This document shows positions 1 to 12,007 of a stretch of DNA of 64,000 nucleotides, piece after piece. Under the pieces are notes generated by a model. It was not told the origin of the DNA and searched no databases. It worked only from the letters and a program-made list of their open reading frames with translations. The position numbers and the translations under genes were made by a program. Source of the stretch: Phlebiopsis flavidoalba (Eukaryota; Basidiomycota; Agaricomycetes; Polyporales; Phanerochaetaceae); assembly GCA_035772785.1 (NCBI GenBank), contig JAOCPU010000048.1:232099-296098 (forward strand). The letters are read 5' to 3'. The first letter of the stretch is position 1; every line of letters starts with the position of its first letter.

Positions 1-500
1 CAAGGTCTCACAGTCGTGCAGGTATCACAGAATCAGGTCGGTGCAGTCCGCATTGTGGGTCGTGCGACTTACTGAATGTGTCCTTGTGTCGTTCGCAGGC
101 AGCTGTGGTGTCTGATCCCCAGGTATGGTTTCATTGCAATGTATACATCACAGCAAATGCTGAACTCTCTATTAGAATCAAATTTTCGTGATCAAGAACT
201 CGGGTTTTGTAGCATATGCTGTGGAAGGTTCATACGACGTGCTCGCTATCGTGGATCAGACCCACCTTTCACACGCCATCAAGGACAAGAGACCACCGGC
301 GTGACGCTTGGATGGTACGTCGGCCCTGCAAAATCGAAGTGACACGCGGACTGAGATGTCTTACCTTGTTTAGGACCGACGATATCACCATGCCAAGTGC
401 GGTCAGTGGACAAAAACGCGACTATGTGGTTGCGCTTTTGTGAGTACACCTCCGACCCATGCCCCCGACAATGTTTTTTGCTAAACGAACGAATAGCCTC
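1..500. other. No gene identified
   Basis: The stretch upstream of the SPFH gene may hold its first exons, because the recognisable domain starts abruptly at about 501, but I could not identify an N-terminus. A minus-strand frame (279-677) has two similar phrases, VIAFLQDG and IVAFLSTD, but overlaps the SPFH exons and is taken as a shadow. Confidence 0.3.
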
Positions 501-1880
501 AATATTCCCGCGAACAACTGTGCCATCCTGCAGAAAGGCGATGACTTGGAGCTTCTGCCTGCTGGTCAACATTATATCACCAACACCCGAACGTGACCAC
601 CTGCGCGGCATGTATACTCTTGGAGAGAACCAGAAGGAGATGCCGACAAAAGGACATGTAAGTACGTCTCGTCGCACCCGGAGCTTCCTTCTGACCTCCT
701 GTTAGCTTCACTCGGGATCAAGTCCCTGTCAGCCTGACAATCTATCTGAAATGGTAAGCGCGATGCCTTCGAGGATCGGTTGCATTATATTGACACATTT
801 TAGGCAACTCACAGAGCCTCTGAAGGTACGCTCGGCGATGCCTAAAGAGAATGAGCCCTAACGTGTGTTTTTAGCTGGCAACTCATGGCTACAACACGAA
901 CACACTCCTTACGATGCCTTGCGGGACAAGACTCAGTCGATCCTCACCCAAATCGTCGCACACTGTAAGCAATTAGCACTGTATGAGCGTCCCCGAGTGC
1001 TCATTAGAATTGGCTTGTAGTGGACTATAGCTCTATGGTCAAGCAGAGATCATTGGGGCCTGATATGGATGACGGCTCTGATGCTTCATCCGCTTTTCCT
1101 TGACGCGCTCAGAGGACTCGTGCTATGGACGACCTGCACATGGGCTGCTCTGGATTATGGTATCATTTCTGAAGGATCTCGGTATGTCTTGCCGTCTGGT
1201 ACCTACGTTCCGTTGACTGACGCTCAGTGAAGCTGTCATTGACAGACAGTTCAAGGGAGAGATCGCGGCCACTATGGATAAGTTGACCACCAGGGCGCTA
1301 CAAGCGCAAGTTGAGGCTGCGGTAAGTCAGTCGTCGTCGGTTTTGTGAATGCACTAGCTCATCTGCGACCTCCTAGAACGTTGTATAGGAGGGAGAACAG
1401 CTAACAACGTATCAAGCAGGAAGAGGGCTCGACTCGCTGTTGCTCGTGTTAAGGCGGAAGCACGGAATGTGAGCCTCTCTAGATCAGTCTTCGCGCGGCT
1501 CTTATTAACGCGCCGTTATAGACACAAGCGGATGCAGATGCATATAGCGTTGTCGCAGCAAGCAAAGGCACAGGCTCAGAGCTTCAGATCGAAGCCAGAG
1601 GCACATCAGCCAAGGCAACGCGGCTGGCCGCGGAGGCTGAAAGTTCAGAGGCGGTCAGAGTGAAGGCGGAAGCGAAGCCAGACGCCAGCGTTCTCGACCA
1701 GTTCGCCGCTCGGGAGATGGGAGGCTCAGGAGGACCGAAGTTGCGCGTGTCAAGGCCTTCGGCTCCAGGGACTGTCTTCGTACCGACTGAGGGTATGGGA
1801 GCCCAAATGGGAGCGCCATGGCTACCGGGCTGGCAGCGTCGATGGGGGCTGACTCAAGGAGGGGGGCGATGTACATTTAA
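501..1880 (+). CDS. SPFH/band 7 domain protein
   Basis: A membrane-associated scaffold protein of the SPFH (stomatin/prohibitin/flotillin/HflK) superfamily. Several exons on the plus strand read in order: NIPANNCAILQKGDDLELL, LPAGQHYIT, RGMYTLGENQKEMPTK, FTRDQVPVSLTIYLKW, then TPYDALRDKTQSILTQIVAH and VIDRQFKGEIAATMDKLTTR. This is the domain core: the partly blocked 'DQVPVSL' strand, the (RD)K(TQ)SILTQIV helix and the region before the coiled coil. A long Ala/Glu/Lys coiled coil follows (about 1400-1720), ending in VFVPTEGMGAQMG and a tail that stops at TAA 1878-1880. Introns with GTAAGC/GTACGC/GTAAGC donors lie at about 755, 825 and 964. The N-terminus is not found, so the start is the first recognisable residue. 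At least two frame breaks occur (near 1440 and 1815). Family membership is secure; the exact subfamily is not. Confidence 0.82.
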
Positions 1881-2276
1881 AATCTGGACGTGTTTCTAAA
1901 CTGTCACCATTCTTTTGTGTTTGATAACCCTTATATGCAATCTCTTTCCGGACTCATTTACTTACACTATACTCACACTTATCCCATATACCGAGAAGTA
2001 TACCCAATATTATCCCGCACCAACTTCCAAGCGGCGGACCGTTACTTGCTTCACAATTGCGTGACGGGCTACACACTAGTCGTGACCTAACTCGTCTGCA
2101 ATCGTCGACAGAATTATCAATGTTAACCACCTCCGCCATTGTCTGCAAACCAAACCGACAAGATGGTCGTATACGAAACGACGAAGATGCGACCAAATAA
2201 CTATTGTATATCGAAGCTTGGGACTAGAGTGTACTGGTGTCTGCCAGGTATTGGCTTTTGGTGAGTCTGAGGTTTC

Positions 2277-3142
2277 TTGAGTCACCGTTTCACTGCTATC
2301 CACCCGCTGAAAAAGACTCCCTCGGTGTTGTGTCTAGGTCAGACTGTTTCGCTAGCCTCATTATCCGGTCCATTGGAAGTCAGGCAAAACCAAGAGATTC
2401 CGTCACACGCAACACTCGAAATATCTATACGACCTCTTGCGTCTAGTCCCTGGCACCGAATCACGCGCACTATCGCGACTACCCTCAAGGCAGTCCTCAG
2501 TCCTTCCTTGTTTCTATCACATCATCCTCGTACGCTCGTCAAATTGTCGGGTCAGGCCCTATGCGGAAGCCGAATCTGGTAGCGGGACCGGCTTGGGCCA
2601 TGTCGGACGAGGGTGGCAACGCAAGTCTTGTGGCCAGTCTCGTCAACGCCTGCAGCGCTGCCCTCATCAATGGCAGGCTCTGTAGCCCATGAAAGGCGTA
2701 TAGTATTGCGCTGTCGCAGTCGGTCGCTTGCCAATAAAGTCGACACCCGGCGAACGCACACGATGGTCACTTGGGACCCTCGCCCGAAGTGGAACACTTC
2801 TCATCCCTAGTCGGCGGAGGATGCTTCGTCTTCCATGTTCTCGTATCGGCGTTGCAGCCTTCACAAACCTCAGAAAAGCGTCTCCGACGTACCCCCTGCT
2901 GCATTGATATGGACAAACTACTAAGCCGCAAAGTCCGGGGCGCGATCGAGGATTCTGAGTTTTGCGCAGGCGGAGGACCTGATGCTCCGGGCCATGGCAG
3001 GAGCAAAGCAGGTCTGGAGAGCACTCAAAAGGGGAGGTCTCATCCAACATGAGCAGAGACTGAAGAGATGAAGACTCCCCTCCCGAAAAGCCGTCACGAA
3101 ACCCCATCACCTGAGGTAGACGATGACGAGATGGAAATTTAG
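2277..3142 (+). CDS. RRP46: Exosome complex component RRP46 (RNase PH-like)
   Basis: A non-catalytic RNase PH-fold subunit of the ring of the RNA exosome, which degrades and processes RNA in nucleus and cytoplasm. The plus-strand pieces fit the family in order: FTAIHPLKKTPS, GQTVSLASLSGPLEVRQNQE, IPSHATLEISIRPLAS, LSPSLFLSHHPRTLV, NASLVASLVNACSAALING, PSPEVEHFSSLVGGGCFVFH and a final helix DLMLRAMAGAKQVWRALK. The tail is acidic (SPEVDDDEMEI) and ends at TAG 3140-3142. The GPLEV, HPRT and 'N-A-C-A-A-L' landmarks separate it from bacterial RNase PH. Length (about 250 residues) suits RRP46; MTR3 is the main alternative. It lies about 400 bases downstream of the SPFH gene in the same direction. 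The first codon is uncertain: no ATG precedes the first recognised residues, so a short upstream exon is likely. Several one-base frame breaks are present. Confidence 0.75.
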
Positions 3143-5746
3143 CATATGGTGCGTTTCGCGTTTCCATTCATCTAGCAATACGCTGATACCCTTTAGATGC
3201 ACTATACATTAATGTAATAATGCAACCTCAAACAGACTCTACGTGTAGCGTGAATTTTTCCTGCGCGTTTGTCCTATCTGTTGTGTGCTTGCGAACGGTC
3301 GCGTTGAACTGTACAATGCGTCACTGACTTCTGTACGTCCTCAGCGCACATGATGGACGTCTTTGGTCTCTTGGCTCACATAACATTTCCATGTTCCCCA
3401 GCCGCGGCGGATGCGGTGATAAATGTTGACTCGAGAACAAGGAGTGCTGCCTTTCTTGGCACGGTGAGAAATAGACGTGGGAAGTGTCCACTTCCGCCAC
3501 TACCTACCTCTCAGTGGCCAGTAGCCCCGCTTCTCTTCGTGGTGCATACCACGGCGTGTGCTGTTACTCGCACGGCCCCTAAATGAAGAACCTCGACTAC
3601 CGCCTCGATCCGTCTGCCTCCCGCACTGGATAAGATACGCGCGATTGAGGTTGAGATTTGCGCTTCCTCCTCTCCCTCTGCCTCGTTGCCGCAAGCAACA
3701 CGTTACGCGTTCGACATGCTACACAAATCGAATCCGTCAGTATACTAGCGATGCCGAGTCAGTGTCCATATGACTTCTTGAGTGCGAGTAGGCATACACG
3801 AGGAACCGGCCAGCCCTGCTCACATTGTTCTTGTCGAAGTAAACGGTTGTACGTCACTCTACAGCTCCTGGCTGCAAGTATCTGGCTGTAGCAAAGCTTG
3901 CGAGAGATGCTCATCCGTGAAGTTGTGCTGTCAGGCTTCGCGTAGGAGGTCGACGGCAACCGTAGGCGCGAAGATAATTGCAAAGGTATCGTCATGTCAA
4001 TAGCGCAATTGTACAGTATAAAAAAACCAAGGAATTCAGCCTCATCGTCGGCAGATTTTCAAAAACAGCCACATGCCGAAAATCACCCTTAGTGTACAAT
4101 GGGAATCAAGAACGCTCGACACCGGGAAGCGGGAGCCTGTGGCCACTTCGTTTCTCATTCCACAACTTCCTCATATGGGCTTCAACAACAACCTCCACAG
4201 TGGTGTAGGCTCTGGAATGGGAATTCCTAGCGATCTACGGCTTTTTCAAGCTGCCTGCGCTCATATTCCTGTCTTTGCACTCGCTATATGCCCCTGACGC
4301 CCTGGTGGTTTGACCGTCGCGCCAACTCCGCATTGAAAACAGTTGAGACAGTTGGGTGAGCTGGCCGCTGTCTTTCTCTATGTTCGCTCGCCCCTTCTCC
4401 CTGGATAAGAAACCCATGGCCATTCTTTGCCAGTGTTCCCACCCCGCTACTCCTACATCCTTTCCTCACACACTCTGGCCAGAGGCCAAGCTGCCTGGCA
4501 ACGTAACCTGCTGTAGACCCAGTCAAGACCGAGCGCAAAGTGTGCGGCAGGTGGGTGTGTGTGGTGCCGTTACGTTGCGCGGTTCTGATTCCACCCGTGA
4601 GGTGGCTTGGATTGTCGGTAAGTGGGAAGACTCTTCCTTGGGGATGCACGCGACAAATAGATGGTTCCTCTTTCTTTTAGAGATACCTAGGATAGGAACT
4701 GAGTCGTGTGTGTGTTGAACTACCTTCCGGACTCCCCCTTGAGGTTAGTAGTTCCCTTCGTTGGCGGTGAATACGCAATGGTCTAAATCTTGAAAATCAG
4801 CCGTTAACCATAGACTCAAACAAAAGGGGGGAAGAGACCGAATTATATGCGGTCCGAAATTCTCGAACAAAACACGGCGTCCTTAACGGATGGAACACGC
4901 GAGCCGACATGTTCTCCCTTGTTCCATATTTCAATCATAGCGTCGCATCCACGCGGCATACCCAGCGGCGAGCGTCGCAGGCCCGCAGCATTCTTCGCTC
5001 GGTTCCGTTCCGTCCTTGGTAAGCCGTTAATAGTGGGTCGGACAGATTGTCGGCGACATCGTCCTGCCTACTACAACGGTCGTCAGCCTTGGGCAACTTT
5101 CGGCTATGCATCGCGTGAAGCGCCCTGGGAATGGACCTCGTGGCCTGGGATGCGAGTACACTTAAATACACATCCGCGCGTCAACCTCTCGTCCCAGCCT
5201 GTTTCCGCCTTCCACTCGCATCCATTTCAACGCCTTGTCACGCAACTTGTCTGGGCTTTTGCTTGCCACATATGAGTAGATGCATGCGACACGATCTTGA
5301 GGTTGTCTTTGTCTCGTACCGTATTTCACAGGATTTGGACCTTCTATTGCCCGATGTGTAGATTCTTGGAGAACGCGTAGACACCGACCACGATTCATCT
5401 TCTCCGACTGGATGTGGCGTAACCTGAGGCGGAACACTTGTTATGGCGACACGGGCCCTGGTGCCCTCGAAATCAGGTCCACTCCTAATTCGCATGTCTC
5501 CTACTCAGCTCGTGGCTCTATGGGATACGTGTTTTCTGACATCGTTTGTGGTGGCTCTCGGTCATTCAGGAGTCCCGCTCTTCGCCACAATTCGCGCCGG
5601 AGTGGGGGTGGGGACCCAACCCTCGGAAGGGGCGGCGCCGCCGTATCGGAATCGTTCATCTCCTAGCGGGGTCAACATGGGTACGGCACCTACGCCTGTA
5701 TCGTCAACACACTCCTATAGAAAGCGACACTTCTTAGATCGCAGTA
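3143..5746. other. Unresolved region
   Basis: No family could be recognised. At 3625-4000 plus-strand fragments such as KIRAIEVEICASSS and ATRYAFDMLHKSNPS look like coding sequence, and at 5440-5690 a hydrophobic plus-strand stretch (LVALWDTCFLTSFVVALGH) is suggestive. I could not join them into a gene. The ORFs here are short and overlap on both strands. Confidence 0.3.
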
Positions 5747-6574
5747 GTGGGTAGCGCGTATGACGTCGACCCGCAGTCGACATCGTTCTTGCTCACCTTC
5801 CTACATCACGGGTTCGGGGAAGCGGGCGGATCAATGCCGCCTCCCGCCATCCCGCATCATCCCATCGCCATCGCACATCAACCCCCCCGCCCACCGCGCT
5901 CCGTCCGCCTCCCCGAGCACCACGGGTCTGGCTCACCTCGCGTCTGATGTTCGATGCTCTGTGTCCGTTCTACGGGAACCCTGAACGCAACCACCTCCTC
6001 GGACACGCTGCTCGCCGGTGTGCCCTTCTGTGTTCGACTCTCCGACGCTGGACGTTCGACATCAGCATTCCTCTGCGCTCACTCACACCCACGCGCGCCC
6101 ATCTGGGCTCTTGTGCTTCTGGACGCGCTCCCACCCCGCCTTGGCGCCCTCTGAGATGGGGGGCCTTGTTCTGCTCAAGCTGCCGATGCCCGCGGGTGCC
6201 GTTGTCCCAGTGACGACTGCGAACGCGGTCGAGATCTGCGCTGGCTGGTGCCCCAGCCGCTGTCCACGCCGCGCGCGCTTCTGCGGAACGCACTGGGCTC
6301 GAGCCCCCGCGTCGTCCACGCATCGCGCATGACTGTGGGCCCCATGCCGGGGGGCCTGCCCGGTTACGTGAAGCCGAGCGTCCCCTTGTCCTCAGAGGGC
6401 CAGCCGCTGCTCGTGCTCGGTGATAGGCCTGGTCCCAAGGCTCCCCACACGTGTGTGTCGCACGTGGAGGCCTCCGTGAGTGAGTACCTTACCCTGGCTG
6501 AAGACTCTGCCTTGTGGTGGACGTTGTTGCTCCCCTTCCCGCGTGGGGTTTGGTATTGCCGGACTGCGAACTAG
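5747..6574 (+). CDS. Unrecognised Pro/Ala-rich protein (possible gene)
   Basis: I do not recognise this protein. Four overlapping plus-strand frames can be chained into one Pro/Ala/Leu-rich product: MPPPAIPHHPIAIAHQP, then VPFCVRLSDAGRSTSAFLCA, then MGGLVLLKLPMPAGAVV, then MPGGLPGYVKPSVPLS and QPLLVLGDRPGPKAPH. The mixture of short hydrophobic strands and loops looks like a folded alpha/beta protein rather than random translation, and GC content is raised relative to the flanks. A resemblance to fungal FIST-domain proteins crossed my mind but is not strong enough to name. The 3' end at 6574 is the stop of the last frame. It would run toward the HMG-box gene, which lies on the other strand. 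Confidence 0.3.
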
Positions 6575-7089
6575 CGGACGGTCGAAAAAAAAAAGAATTA
6601 CGGCCATCGTTCAAGCAAGCTTTCACTCTCGCGGTGTAAAATTGAAGCATCTATGCATTTTGGCAAAACGCACGCGAGAAATGAAAACGACTCGCTAAGC
6701 TATTTACAAGAAGGGTAGTTATGCAATAAACAAGAAGGCGAAACCAAGAAATAACCGATAATAGTAAAGGTAAATGGGGATTGTCTTTGAGCTTTTTCCG
6801 GCCCACGGGGATATTGATACAACAGTACAGACACAACAGATAGACCGCCGCCGGCGAGTAGCAGGAGGAGGAAATACAGTAAGAGTTACAACAGCTTCAG
6901 GTGCAAGGTGAATGTGTCGCGCAAATGGCCGGCCGTGCGCGCGCCGTAGGCTCCAGCGCAGCGCGTGTGCAAGGGTCGAGTGTGGTGGTGGTAGGGTTGT
7001 GGCGTGGGTGTGTGATGTGGCGTATTCCGGGAGGGCTTAGCCCGTGACGTCACGGCTCGGCGCGCGCTCACAGAAGTACCGCGTTTTAG
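6575..7089. other. Convergent intergenic region
   Basis: AT-richer sequence between the possible plus-strand gene and the 3' end of the minus-strand HMG-box gene. It contains a run of ten A at about 6585-6594. I see no gene, though the last residues of the HMG protein could extend into its right part. Confidence 0.4.
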
Positions 7090-8587
7090 GTGGGAACGGA
7101 CGCCTCGAAGGACACGGCGCTAGGAAATCCCCTCAGTACGACGCGGGCGGGGCGCGCCGGCGCCCCGCAGGACGGGTACTCGAGCGCGAAGTCAGGGCGT
7201 CATGTGCGCGAAGGCGGAGAGGGCGGTGGTGCTCGTATCCCTCGAAAAGTCGAAGGTGTACTCGAACTGCGAGGGGCGAGTGTGTGGGGTGGCGATCCGG
7301 GGCGCCGAGTGGGGCATGGGTGAGTAGATCACCTGATTTGTCGCTCGGTGTGACCCAGGCATGCTTGTCATCTGCGAGCTGAAGGAGTCGTAGAATTCCG
7401 AGTACTGGAGGTTCACGGGGTGTCGTCCATTGAGGAAAACATCTCGCTGGTGGTGATGGTGCATGACAGGGGAGACTGCTGCGAGGAGAAATTTGAAGCC
7501 GTCAAAACTGTGTCTGGATAGAGAGGCAGACCGTATGGGTCGCATTGTGGCGGTATCGGGGTCCGGCGATGTTGAACTGAAAGAGAATGTGGAGAAGTCC
7601 TGAAAAGGGGGGATCAGCTGAGTGGCACAATCTCACTCTCGCGTGGAAACATCTCTACGGAAAAAGGACAAAAGGATTGGTTTCAGTGAATGGCGTCGTA
7701 GTGGGTAAGGAGAGGAAGGGGTGGTACACAACGATCCGTCGGATTCGGAAGACTCGTAATCTGATTGCGACCCCGTTGTGGCGTTCGGTTCTGGCGTTGA
7801 CGTTCGACGTCTCGGGCTGGCTGCTCATCGCGCGGAGCTTGGCGGAGGCGCTGGTGGCGGCGAGGAAGGAACGGCGGGTTCGAGTGCTCAGTGTCGGGCG
7901 CAGGCGCAGACGAGGACCGTCTGAAGCTGCGTGCGGTGATGGGTGTCCTCGAACCGCGTCACGATCTCGGGCACGTGGTTGGGCGGTCGAACTCTGCGAT
8001 GGCCGCGTCGAGCTCGGCGCCCTTCTTGCCCTCGACGAGCAGCTCGGCGATCTTCTCGCACCGCTTGAGATCCTTTGGGCCGACCTCGCGCACCTTGCGT
8101 TTCTCCGCCGCCTTGCCCATGTGGTGTGCAGCGGGCGGAAGGCGTACTGGGGGAAACTTGCGCTTGTGCTCGTCGAGCGCGGCCTTGGCCTTGGAGTGCC
8201 AGATCTGGCGCTCTTCGTGCGGAAGGTTCTGCCAGGTGAGTCCGATGATCTTCGAGAGCGTGCTGTGGTTGGTCTCGGGGGGGGACCCCCCCCCCCCTCG
8301 GAGGAGACGTGCTGGTTCTTGATGAAGGAGGAGCGGAAGAGGATGAACGCGTTGGGCGGGCGAGGTATGTGGTTCTCCGGCTTCTTCTTGGCGTGGGCGG
8401 CACGGCGCGACGAGGAGGGGGCATCGGCGGTTGGGGGGGGAAGAGCATGGACTCGGCAGGAGGATCCTGGGGCGAGGGTGGGTCGAGGTAGGTGCCCAGG
8501 AGTGACGGTGGGTGCGAACGCGATGCGGGGGCTGAAGACGGCCTCCATCGAGGGAGACCTCTTGAGCTCTGGGCGCATCAGGCACAC
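7090..8587 (-). CDS. HMG-box (MATA_HMG type) transcription factor
   Basis: A sequence-specific DNA-binding protein of the basidiomycete HMG-box group. Starting at the ATG at 8587, a disordered Pro/Ser-rich N-terminus (about 65 residues) leads into the box: IPRPPNAFILFRSSFIKNQ, then TNHSTLSKIIGLTWQNLP, then HEERQIWHSKAKAALDEH and KRKFPQYAFRPLH. A conserved helical stretch follows, with VREVGPKDLKRCEKIAELLV and GAELDAAIAEFDR, then VPEIVTRFED. The C-terminal part is low-complexity and rich in Tyr/Pro/Ser/Gln (7192-7545: QYSEFYDSFSSQ and similar). The box is split by a long G/C run at 8277-8297 and by a frame break near 8130; both fall where only GTCGAG and a few bases are expected. The C-terminal limit is uncertain. 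Related proteins include mating-type and pheromone-response factors, but this one need not be at a mating locus. Confidence 0.85.
8277..8297. repeat. Back-to-back G8-A-C12 run inside the HMG box
   Basis: On the plus strand eight G, one A and twelve C follow each other. On the coding strand this is twelve G, T, eight C, where the protein (SSE-V-ETNHST) needs only GAGGTCGAGACC. Both the GG and the C of that short motif appear stretched. The tract is self-complementary and could form a hairpin. It shifts the reading frame inside the DNA-binding domain. Confidence 0.8.
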
Positions 8588-11554
8588 TCATCAGCGACGC
8601 TGGGGGCGACGAGGAGAAGGATATGCGCGTACCTTTGGCTGCGTCTCGCTTCGAAACTCGCGTGCGTTGGGCCAGGCATGGCGACACGCATTTAGGGATC
8701 TGCAGGAGGCCTGCGACGCGGGGCGAATTGATAGGGGAGGAAGGAAGGGGTGTCGCAAAAGAGGACATGGCGGGGGTGATTACATACAACTATATACGCA
8801 AGGTCAGATTGCTTGTGGGACAACATGGGTCGAACTCCGATGCGAGCATGGCCAACCAATCCTTCCATAACGAGGCGGTGTGTGGATTCTCCCCCCATCA
8901 CTCGTGGTCATAGGGCCAATCGCCCCGCATACCGTTGCGTCCCATCACTCGCGCTCCCTCGACCCACCGAGCGTATGCAGCACATCACGCCCAGAACAAG
9001 GGCATTCGCACGCAGAACAGAGTTCACAAAAATAGCCTCCGCGTTCGCCTATCTCGAGGGGTGCGTGCTATTACATACGCGCGTCCATTCGTGCACAACA
9101 ATGCGTGAATCACGTATGTAACTCGATGCACTATTCTGTATGCCGGCCAGCGGCGGCGTCGGGGGGTTCTGTGTTTACGAGAGATCCCACTGCGAGAGCA
9201 ACACCCAGAGCGATGGTTTCTGGGCAGCGAGGAGCGGGCGCGCAGGGGCGCAGGGAAGGTGGATGGCAGAGGGTGAGACGAGCGCCATGCGTATGCCGAC
9301 TCGCGGGGGTAATTCCGCACGTCGGCTTAAACCCGCGCGCCATGGACTGCATCTTCACAAGACCTGGGGGGGGGGGGGGCCCGTGCAGGATAAGCCCGCA
9401 TCTCAATCATCCGAACCATCTTCCATGGGGGCCATAGAACCTCGATGACGACCCATGCCTCCCGTCGTACGACGCCAGTCAGCCCGTGATCGGTGTCCTG
9501 CACGCACGCTGAATATTTTGTGCATTTTGCCGCACGACCGCGCCGGGCCGCAGGGTGGCGGCGGCGGTGGCCCTCCGGGCGCCTGGCTAGTAGCTATCAA
9601 CAAGGATCAGACGGAGCGCATGATGCGGAAGCCAGGCCCAGAGTCTGATCGCCGATGATCGATCCTGGGCAGGGCCGACATACGATGCTTCCGGTCCCGC
9701 TGCAACATATGCGGATTCAGCAACCTCAAAGGCGAGGAGTGATGCATGCCCCACAGCGGGCAGGAGCTCCCAGCGCACCTGGCGACAACCTTGTCCCCTC
9801 CCAAGGCAGCCCTTGTACTCGCAATCTTGGATCTGCAATCTCGCTCAGATAGCGCTATATCCGCTGAGATTGGGGGCGATGATCCAACCCACGAAAACAC
9901 GTTCACGGTGGGGCGTGACCGTGCTCATCCTCGCGCGATCTCCACAGGGGTGGGACGGCAATGAGCAGTCATCCTACCGTGTTCTCACCCCCAGCTCTTA
10001 CGAGAGACTGCTTAATTCCAGCTCGGGCGGAGCCCAACAGTAGCTCACATGGCCGAAAGGCAATTTGGGGTGGGTTTTTTGAGTTATCAGATAGGTCGCT
10101 CTGCCATACCATACCGAACGCATGCTGTTCCCATACAAGGTCACCGGGTCTGTGGCTTCTGACGCCATAGCTCCTGCACAGGGTAGATACCAGTGGCCGA
10201 TACCGCAGCTCTATGAGGCAGTCGTTGTATCTTGACGGGTGCAGAGGGTCGCTCGGGTCGTTGGAGTCGAACAGTCTCTCTGAGAAAGCATCACCACATC
10301 CAAATGACGGCCCGCCTGCGTACTGAACTGGTCGGAGTGCGGCGGAAGGGCGAGCAAGCTTTCAAACACGTCCCTCGCTGCGACCATCACAATTAAACCG
10401 CCAGCTCGACGACTTCTAGCACCGCGAAGGCGCGTTCTGCAGCTTCGACGTGCGAGCCGTCAGACGCGGATCGACCTTCATCCGCCCCACGTCGCCGGCG
10501 AACAGGCAAGGCAGCAGAAAAGCCCTGCGCGTCGCAGCGCCGGGGCTTCGTTCAGTTTTCGCCCTGCCAACAGGGCGCGTTCACCCACAGCCGGACGAAG
10601 CGTGTCCCGAGGCTGTGAGGAGAACTTTGAGCAGCCGCACAGCTTTTTTGAGGATACACGCACGCGCAGCCGCTGCCCGACGCCGGCACAGCGTGCTGGT
10701 GGCGTTCTTGGTGCGTTCATTTCCGACAGCCCCGAGGGTGGAGAGCAGTCGAGACCATGCGGGTCGCGTCGTTGGGAGGGGTTGAGAGTCGGCTCAGCTT
10801 GGTGGAGCTGCCACGTACGCCTGATAGTACTCATTAATTTTTAGAACGAGTAACCCAGCAGCGAGGGACGCACCAACCCATTTTCCTTCGCATACAGGTC
10901 GACCGCCTCCCCCCCCCCCCGTAGCCCTCCCGCCGAGCGTCGATCCGGCCCGCGCCCACCTTCCATCCCATGGGCCTAGTCTAATCCGCGCTTGGACCGC
11001 CAAGCACCCCCGGGCGGCGGGCCCCCCCCCCCCCCCCCGTCGGGACCTCACGACCACCCCCCCCCACGACATAAAAATACTAACAAATGAATAACAATTT
11101 GCCCTCGATAATACTAGACTGCAGCCCACCCAGCTATAGCTCTTGTACCCAGACGGGCGCGAGCTCATTTACCGCTGCCCGACGGCACGGCAGGGGACGC
11201 CTAGGATAAGGCACACGGCAGCCTGCGGGAATCGTTGTAGGTCGTATCGTGGACAACTGGACGACGCACCGAATTTTCCGCGGTACTCACGGCCGCAATC
11301 TTTTCGCTTCGAAGGTGGTCCGGGCGGGCCGCTGACGACTACGGCGGAACATATGTCATGATACGAAAATCTCTTGTTTCTTCATTGCAAGTACCGGACA
11401 GGCATGGTCCACAAAGCCCGTACGACCGTACACGTGTATCAGAAACCCACTACCGACATCGGCCCACCTGCGCACCGCCTACGAACACGCCGTTAGCCAG
11501 CCAAAAAAAAACCCCAAACCGCCCGCGGGGGCAAGCGACAGGCACCTTTGAACC
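8588..11554. other. No gene recognised; several long G/C runs
   Basis: Short ORFs on both strands but no conserved protein. Notable are mononucleotide runs: G14 at 9366-9379, C12 at 10909-10920, C17 at 11022-11038 and C9 at 11057-11065. The part next to 8588 should contain the promoter of the HMG-box gene. Confidence 0.4.
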
Positions 11555-12007
11555 CGCTAGGCCGAGGGGGGGGTGGGTACACATAGCGTCCGCCTCGATC
11601 CTCAACCTTCATCTCCGGCGAGACAAACCGCTGCGCCGACGATCATCGTCGCCGCAGGCCTCACGTCGCCGAAGACCTCCTGACCGCGGCGCCGACGCGC
11701 TCTCCGCGTCCTCGTTTCCGCGCCCCCACGAACATCCGCACGCGCAGTGATGTCCTCGCGCCGCCGCCGACGGCGCAACACCGCTGGCCGGGCACGATCT
11801 CGGCGAGCGTCGCCTGCGTCTGCTTGCCGTACGCGCACTCCGGGTGCCAGCAGCGCGCCGGATGTAGCCTCTCCGGCGTGGGGTCGATACACGGAGGGTC
11901 GTGCCGGAGACGAAGATGAACGGTCCGCGGCGCACGGCGCGCGAGTATCCGAACTGGGCTTCGTTACGGGTTTCCGGTCTGGAAGTTTTTTCTGGGCGGT
12001 CGGTCAT
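11555..12007 (-). CDS. RidA/YjgF/YER057c/UK114 family protein
   Basis: A small homotrimeric enamine/imine deaminase-type protein (RidA superfamily), which hydrolyses reactive 2-aminoacrylate-like intermediates released by amino-acid-metabolising enzymes. From ATG 12007 the product begins MTDRPEKTSRPETRNEAQFG, then YSRAVRRGPFIFVSGTT, the canonical first strands. Later frames give DITARADVR, the strand following the trimer interface, and VFGDVRPAATMIVGAA, the signature region where an Arg-Pro binds the substrate carboxylate; then FVSPEMKVEIEADA in a third frame. Total length, about 150 residues, fits the fungal family. At least three frame breaks lie between 11640 and 11900. The last codon is not certain because a G/C-rich tract (GGTGGGGGGG) follows directly. 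Confidence 0.75.

Noticed and set aside
279..677. Possible LSM protein on the minus strand
   Set aside because: VIAFLQDGTVVRGNI recalls an Sm fold, but the frame overlaps well-supported SPFH exons on the plus strand and lacks the Sm2 motif.
7090..8587. Mating-type locus
   Set aside because: The HMG-box gene alone does not indicate one; no homeodomain, pheromone or STE3-type receptor genes were found around it, and agaricomycete mating loci usually use homeodomain and receptor genes.
7587..8870. Longest open frame of the window (427 codons, plus strand)
   Set aside because: It lies exactly antisense to the HMG-box gene, has no recognisable motif, and crosses the stretched G/C run. It is a shadow created by high GC in the opposite coding strand.
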